Below are positions 59,419 to 64,000 of a stretch of DNA of 64,000 nt, in pieces. The notes under the pieces are model-generated. The model was not told where the DNA came from. It saw only the letters and a program-made list of their open reading frames with translations, and did not search any database. This DNA comes from JAMZMI01 sp049115715 (GTDB lineage Bacteria; Bacteroidota; Bacteroidia; Cytophagales; Cyclobacteriaceae). Each line of letters starts with the position of its first letter. Within the stretch, counting starts at the first letter, position 1. The DNA is taken from positions 62,001-126,000 of the forward strand of contig JAGDZQ010000039.1 in the NCBI GenBank assembly GCA_049115715.1. The letters run 5' to 3'. The position numbers and the translations under genes are program-made.

Positions 59419-62400
59419 TTAAGCTGATTCACGGTATTCTTTGAGTCGGTCTTCATGTAGACTGACACTCTCTACCTCTTCTCTTGTTGGTTTTCGCCCT
59501 GTCCAAAACCACTTTAATCCTCTTCTTATATCGTTGAAAAGCAATATTAAAACCGGAAAGAAAAGAAGAATGATAAATGTCCCTATCAACACTCCATATG
59601 CTACGGATATCGCCATAGGAACAAGAAACTGCGCTTGAAAACTCGTTTCCTTAATTAATGGGAAAAGTCCCAGTACAGTAGTAAGTGAGGTAAGCATGAT
59701 CGGTCTGAATCTGGATGTCCCCGCTGCAAAAGCTGCCTCTTTGACTGTCATCCCATCGTTCTTCAATAGAGAATTGTACTTTGATAGAAACACCACAGCA
59801 TCGTTGATAATCACTCCTGAAAGAGCCACCATCCCCCATACACTTAATAGCGAAACAGGTAATTCTCTGAAACTCACCCATGATTCTATTCCATGCCCTA
59901 GGATTGCTCCAAAAACACCCAATGGGATCATCACAATAATCATTAGGGCTTGATACATAGACCGGAATGTGATCATCAGAATGAAAAATATCATCAAAAA
60001 AGCACCGCCAAAAAACAACCCAATTTCACTCTGAGCCCTAGAGCTTTCTTTTGACTGTCCACCGTAATCAACCTTTACAGTGGGAAATGCATCCAGCATT
60101 CTAGGAACTATATCTTCGTTTATTTTCTTAAGAACGGGAGGCACCTCTGCAAATGGATCTTGCATTTCGGCTTCCACTGATATTGCTCTCGAAGTATTAA
60201 AATGCCTGATCCCCGAAACCCCTCTTTCTATTTTATAATCAGCTAATTGCGTAAGAGGAAAGGACTCTCCTTTTGAGGTTTTAATTTTAACATCTTCAAG
60301 ACTTCCAATACTCTTACGGTCACTTTTCGGATACCTGACCCATACCTTCATTTCATTGTTACCTTTCATAAACCTCTGCACTTCTTCCCCGAAAAAACCC
60401 TGGCGCATTTGGCGAGTGATATCATCATGCGAAAGCCCAAGAAAGTATGCCTCGGGACGTAAATCGAAAAGCATTTCCCTTCTACCAATTGGGACATTGT
60501 CTTGAATTTCTTTTAGATCAGACAACTTCTCCAGCTCAGATTTTAAGAAATCCTTCGCTTGTCCAAGTTCTTCGTAATTCTTCCCCATAAGCGTCACAGA
60601 GACTGGTTTCCCCCATCTTCCTCTACCACCGATGGTAAATTTATCAGCCTCAGGAACAGGCCCAATTTGTTTTCTCAATCTAGAGATAAGGTCAAACTGA
60701 TTGATTCCATACTTATCCAACTCCTCGAACATCACATCTATTCCTCCGGCATGCGAACCTGTTTCCCCATCATTGTTCCGCCCAATATTGGTGAAGGTAA
60801 ACTTGACTATATCCTTTTCAGTCTCAAATTCTTTTTTCATCTGCTCATTTACAGACCATACTGCATCATCAAACCTCAATAAGAATTCTTCCACCTTGGT
60901 CTCTCGCTCCCCCGGCTTGAAAGAAAGATTGATACCTATACTGTTAAATGCAATCTGCGGAAACAAGGTAGCTTTTATAAACCCTCCCTGAAGAAGCCCT
61001 ATGATAATCATGATAAAACCTATCAAGCCTGCCAAGGCAATAGGTCTATTATCGATGCAATATTTTAGTGCTCTTCCATAAAGTTTGTATTTCATAAAAT
61101 CAATGAAGCCGTTTAAAACCTTTCGAATTTTATAGCTCCGAGTATCCTCTTTCTTGATACTTAGTACTTTCTTATTGGCAAGATGCGCTGGCAATATGAA
61201 GAAGGCCTCAAGCAATGAGAACCCAAGGCTGAAAATTACTACATAGGCCATTTCTTTCAAGAATTCAAAGCCTCCGGTAAGAAAAAGAAGTGGGAGAAAA
61301 GCGACTATGGTAGTGGTTACGGAGGTAAACACTGCCGGAAGCACCTCCATCGTTCCTTCTACAGCGGCTTTGATGGGATTGCCATGTTTCTCAAAGTGGG
61401 CAAATATATTTTCTGCAATTACAATCCCATCATCTACAAGTATGCCTATCACCAAAATCATCCCGAACAGGGAGATCATATTGATCGTCAGTCCTACAAA
61501 AATTCCTAAGATGAACATTCCTAAAAAAGAGGAAGGAATACCCCAGGCCACCCAAAAAGAAAGTCGTAAACTCAAAAACAAGCCCAATGAAATCAGCACC
61601 AAAACCAGACCTATTATTCCATTGGAAGTAAGCATATCCAACCTTTCGTTAAGAAGGTTATTGAAATCCCAGGTGGTGATGATGGTTACTGCCGTATTCT
61701 TCTCATTAAACTCTTTCACATACTGCTTTACCGTAGAAGAGATCACTGCAAGATCCTCTTCCTCCAGTTTCTTAACCTCAATAAAAACAGTAGGCTCCCC
61801 ATTCAAAAGCGATTTATCAGGAGTATCCGCGAATTGTTCCCTGACTTCTCCAATATCCCGAACCAAAAGCTTAGTACCGTCTTCATTGCTTCTAAGCACA
61901 ATATCACCGATTAGTTCAGCATCCGTGTCCTTAGATTTGGATCTAATAAGAATTTCTTCTGTAGGGGACTTAACTGATCCCGCAGAAACGTCTCTATTAT
62001 TGGCGCGAATTGCACTTACAACCTGATCAAAAGTCAAATTATACCTTCGCAATACCGCCTCGCTTACCTCAATTGAAATTTCCAATTCAGGAAGTCCGAC
62101 AAGGTTGACCTGACTTATTACTCCTGTAGCCAACAGATCATCTTCTATATCTTCAGCATACCTTTTCATCGTCCTGAGGCTTACATCACCCCTCATACCC
62201 ATCCACTGAGCGGTAGATCGCTGTTTTTGCTTAACTATGATGGGTTTTTCTGCGCCTACAGGAAAGGATGAAATTCCGTCAATAGCATTCTTTAGTTCCG
62301 TATATATTTCATCTATATCATAGTTATCAAGTGTCTTGATATTGATGCTGGAAACATTTTCAGATGACGTAGAATTAATCTCATCTATCCCGGAAATGGT

Positions 62401-62628
62401 ATTAATAGCCTCCTCAATCTTGGTTGTAATCCCCTCCTCCATTTCCTCTGGAGAAGCTCCCGGATATATTACTGAGATAGTAATATTTCGATCTTTAGCT
62501 ACTGGAAAAAATGACTTCTTGGTACCGAAAATGCTCAAAATTCCACCCGCCAAAGTGAGGGCAATTAAGATATTAGCCAAAATCGGATACTTCACAAAAT
62601 ACTCTACTAAACTCCTGACTGATCCCAT
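59419..62628 (-). CDS. RND efflux pump inner-membrane subunit (AcrB/HAE-like)
   Basis: This 1069-aa protein has the RND architecture of 12 membrane helices and two large periplasmic loops. The proton relay pair Asp-Asp is in GILVDDGIVIAENI (near 400). The opening LVEYFVKYPILANILIALTLAG is typical of HAE-type pumps that drive out drugs, detergents or other hydrophobic compounds; the heavy-metal type motifs are absent. It needs the adaptor upstream and TolC downstream. The C-terminal tail is short and charged. Confidence 0.95.
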   Translation of the reverse strand: MGSVRSLVEYFVKYPILANILIALTLAGGILSIFGTKKSFFPVAKDRNITISVIYPGASPEEMEEGITTKIEEAINTISGIDEINSTSSENVSSINIKTLDNYDIDEIYTELKNAIDGISSFPVGAEKPIIVKQKQRSTAQWMGMRGDVSLRTMKRYAEDIEDDLLATGVISQVNLVGLPELEISIEVSEAVLRRYNLTFDQVVSAIRANNRDVSAGSVKSPTEEILIRSKSKDTDAELIGDIVLRSNEDGTKLLVRDIGEVREQFADTPDKSLLNGEPTVFIEVKKLEEEDLAVISSTVKQYVKEFNEKNTAVTIITTWDFNNLLNERLDMLTSNGIIGLVLVLISLGLFLSLRLSFWVAWGIPSSFLGMFILGIFVGLTINMISLFGMILVIGILVDDGIVIAENIFAHFEKHGNPIKAAVEGTMEVLPAVFTSVTTTIVAFLPLLFLTGGFEFLKEMAYVVIFSLGFSLLEAFFILPAHLANKKVLSIKKEDTRSYKIRKVLNGFIDFMKYKLYGRALKYCIDNRPIALAGLIGFIMIIIGLLQGGFIKATLFPQIAFNSIGINLSFKPGERETKVEEFLLRFDDAVWSVNEQMKKEFETEKDIVKFTFTNIGRNNDGETGSHAGGIDVMFEELDKYGINQFDLISRLRKQIGPVPEADKFTIGGRGRWGKPVSVTLMGKNYEELGQAKDFLKSELEKLSDLKEIQDNVPIGRREMLFDLRPEAYFLGLSHDDITRQMRQGFFGEEVQRFMKGNNEMKVWVRYPKSDRKSIGSLEDVKIKTSKGESFPLTQLADYKIERGVSGIRHFNTSRAISVEAEMQDPFAEVPPVLKKINEDIVPRMLDAFPTVKVDYGGQSKESSRAQSEIGLFFGGAFLMIFFILMITFRSMYQALMIIVMIPLGVFGAILGHGIESWVSFRELPVSLLSVWGMVALSGVIINDAVVFLSKYNSLLKNDGMTVKEAAFAAGTSRFRPIMLTSLTTVLGLFPLIKETSFQAQFLVPMAISVAYGVLIGTFIILLFFPVLILLFNDIRRGLKWFWTGRKPTREEVESVSLHEDRLKEYRESA

Positions 62629-62634
62629 GATAAT

Positions 62635-63816
62635 TTAGTTTTCGGACTTAGCTTCCAAATCAGAATTTGTTTTCTTTCCCAGCTCATTCTTAGAGCGATC
62701 CAGCTTGAACATAACCATGTTGTTATGTGCATTTACCAGCGGCTCCACAACCAATTCCACTCCTTCTTCTATACCGCCTATGATTGCATCTTCTTCCATC
62801 AAACGATAAATATCTATTTGCCTAATCTTTAAAAGGGTGTCTTGCAAAACGAAAACTTCATCTCCATTATAAATCACATTTCTAGGAATAGTCATGCCAT
62901 TTTGTATCGTTCGAGTCGGAATCTCCGCCTCCAAAAATTGCCCGTCATAAATTTTACTTTGACCTTGAAATATCTTCAAGTAAACATCCACGGATTGGGT
63001 ATTTGGATTTACATAATCACTAACGCGAATAACTTCTGCATTAAAAGCAAGCTGAGCCTCTCCAGAAGTGATCTCGGCTTCTGTCCCTACCTGAACCCAA
63101 CTGATATCCTTGGTCTCTACAGCCACCTTCAACTCTAATGCGTCTGACCTCATGATTCTCCCAATTCTGGTTCCCGCATTAATAAAGGATCCTGATTGCA
63201 TTGCTACTTCAGTGACACTGCCTTCAAACGGAGCATAGTATTTATGCTTTTTCAATCTTACCTCAGCACTTTTGATTGAGTAAAAAGCGGAGAATATACC
63301 CTTAGTCGCAAGGAATGTTTTTTCTTTTTCGGAATTGATTTCAGGTAACTCAGGTAAATCTTCATCAATATTGATGGAATTGAAATAAGCACTCCAAGCA
63401 TCGAAGCTCTTCTCAAAATCAACTTTGAAATCAGGCAAAATCGAGGCTATATCTCTTAAGAAATTACTCTTCTGAGATTTTAGATTCAGAGCGGCTTCTC
63501 GATCATCTACTGAAAACAAAAGCGCTCCCTTTCGAAATTTCTGTCCCTCCTTTAGTCTGACAGACCCCTCGAACATTCTTCCAGAAACTTCTGATAGCAG
63601 GTCCACATTTTGTGCGGATTGCACACGCCCATAAGCAAAGATGCTTGTCTCCAGGCTCGAAAACTCAGTCGTTTGTGTTTTGACATATTTCTTTGCCTTG
63701 GGCGGCTTGCGAAACTCCGCTTCTTCCTTTAGACTGGCCAAAAAGGTTTTAGCTCCAATAGATATTGCTAGAATTGAAGTAGAAATGAGAACAATAAGGA
63801 ATTGCCTTTTTTTCAT
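62635..63816 (-). CDS. RND periplasmic adaptor (membrane fusion protein)
   Basis: This 393-aa protein has an N-terminal membrane anchor (about 5-22), a lipoyl-like domain split around a helical hairpin (GRMFEGSVRLKEGQKFRKGALLF and YYAPFEGSVTEVAMQSGSFI, in parts), and a beta-barrel plus MPD domain. It bridges the RND pump and TolC in the periplasm. It is the first gene of the operon, with a 6-base gap to the RND gene, and follows a candidate operator-promoter at 63850-63881. Confidence 0.93.
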   Translation of the reverse strand: MKKRQFLIVLISTSILAISIGAKTFLASLKEEAEFRKPPKAKKYVKTQTTEFSSLETSIFAYGRVQSAQNVDLLSEVSGRMFEGSVRLKEGQKFRKGALLFSVDDREAALNLKSQKSNFLRDIASILPDFKVDFEKSFDAWSAYFNSINIDEDLPELPEINSEKEKTFLATKGIFSAFYSIKSAEVRLKKHKYYAPFEGSVTEVAMQSGSFINAGTRIGRIMRSDALELKVAVETKDISWVQVGTEAEITSGEAQLAFNAEVIRVSDYVNPNTQSVDVYLKIFQGQSKIYDGQFLEAEIPTRTIQNGMTIPRNVIYNGDEVFVLQDTLLKIRQIDIYRLMEEDAIIGGIEEGVELVVEPLVNAHNNMVMFKLDRSKNELGKKTNSDLEAKSEN

Positions 63817-63849
63817 TGATATAGGTTGTGATTACTGTCTTAAAAGGAA

Positions 63850-63881
63850 TCGAAACGTACATGTTTCGTTTTTTTATTCGA
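63850..63881 (-). promoter_or_regulatory. Candidate promoter with overlapping palindromic operator for the efflux operon
   Basis: On the minus strand TTCG (63881-63878), 19 bases, then TACGTTTC (63858-63851) are near matches to the Bacteroidota -33 and -7 boxes. The -7 lies within a palindrome CGAAAC-GTACAT-GTTTCG (63850-63867), so a repressor bound there would block the promoter. The start codon of the adaptor is 34 bases downstream. No regulator gene is in the window. Confidence 0.4.
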
Positions 63882-63914
63882 AATTGATGAGCGGACGAGA
63901 AACACTTTGAGCAG

Positions 63915-63922
63915 TATTTTTG
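63915..63922 (+). promoter_or_regulatory. Candidate -7 box upstream of msrB
   Basis: TATTTTTG matches TAnnTTTG exactly and lies 27 bases before the ATG at 63950. A TTTG element at the right spacing is not seen, so this is tentative. Confidence 0.35.
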
Positions 63923-63949
63923 TATCCTTTATCAAAAGCACGTAAAACG

Positions 63950-64000
63950 ATGGACAAAATTAAAAAAACGAAAGAAGAGTGGAGAGCCGAATTATCTCCA
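63950..64000 (+). CDS. msrB: Peptide methionine-R-sulfoxide reductase MsrB, 3' end outside window
   Basis: Only the first 17 codons are present, reading MDKIKKTKEEWRAELSP. This matches the usual MsrB start (KIKKTEEEWRAQLSP in many species), so the assignment rests on a short but characteristic stretch. MsrB reduces methionine R-sulfoxide in oxidised proteins. It is transcribed divergently from the efflux operon, from a promoter region shared with the efflux operator. Confidence 0.7.
   Translation, partial: MDKIKKTKEEWRAELSP

Noticed and set aside
61307..62026. 239-aa antisense ORF inside the RND pump gene
   Set aside because: It is fully antisense to well-conserved RND motifs and has no recognisable domain or start context.

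Overview
The window looks like a chromosomal segment of a Bacteroidota bacterium, most likely a marine member of the Cytophagales. The reasons are the AT-rich base composition, the near absence of Shine-Dalgarno sequences, at least one exact Bacteroidota promoter (TTTG-N19-TATTTTTG at 47543-47573), and family content typical of that group: an alpha-2-macroglobulin lipoprotein overlapping PBP1C, an etfB-etfA-bifunctional nuclease-nucleoside transporter block, a fused OtsAB, and an IS200-like transposase with CCCC-TTC-GGGG palindromes. No rRNA, tRNA or CRISPR array is visible.

Layout. 1-3.1 kb: the end of an SH3-like protein, then a coiled-coil PspA-like protein and two TerD-family proteins. 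3.1-16.3 kb (minus): PBP1C and alpha-2-macroglobulin, an M23 peptidase, a Bax-inhibitor-1 protein, an MtfA-SEC-C peptidase and a superfamily-1 helicase. 16.4-21.6 kb (plus): SpeD, a voltage-gated K+ channel, a degenerate membrane-anchored aminopropyltransferase, a histidine-containing polytopic membrane protein and a Tat-exported FAD amine-oxidase-like protein. 37.0-21.7 kb (minus): YbjN-like protein, PspA, YqiJ-like OB-fold membrane protein, YqiK-like flotillin, an IS200-like insertion, a giant DUF3686 AAA ATPase, a 49-aa membrane peptide, a TPM-like membrane protein, a DUF4178 protein, a lipoprotein, DUF350 and an intact membrane-anchored aminopropyltransferase. A divergent XRE regulator with an S24-like domain follows (37.2 kb).

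38-48.7 kb: methylglyoxal synthase with an oxidoreductase, a DUF6492 protein, the CNT transporter/BFN nuclease/EtfA/EtfB block, a TPR protein, an unknown exported protein, DnaB, a small unknown protein and a DnaQ-like exonuclease. 48.8-56.6 kb: trehalose synthesis (OtsAB fusion) convergent with a GH15 hydrolase, an RCK K+ channel with a lipoprotein, a GPP34 protein and a Na+/H+ antiporter, which reads as an osmotic/ionic homeostasis stretch. 56.7-64 kb: DacB-type carboxypeptidase, a TolC-RND-adaptor efflux operon, and the start of msrB.

The most interesting unit is the pair of convergent operons at 16.4-37.0 kb. It joins polyamine enzymes (SpeD plus one intact and one catalytically eroded aminopropyltransferase), an ion channel, DUF350/DUF4178, PspA, flotillin/OB-fold and a giant AAA ATPase. 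I infer a membrane-stress module in which polyamine chemistry, ion flux and membrane-remodelling proteins act together. Parts of it resemble E. coli yjfIJKLM and yqiJK, but the full assembly has no function I can name.
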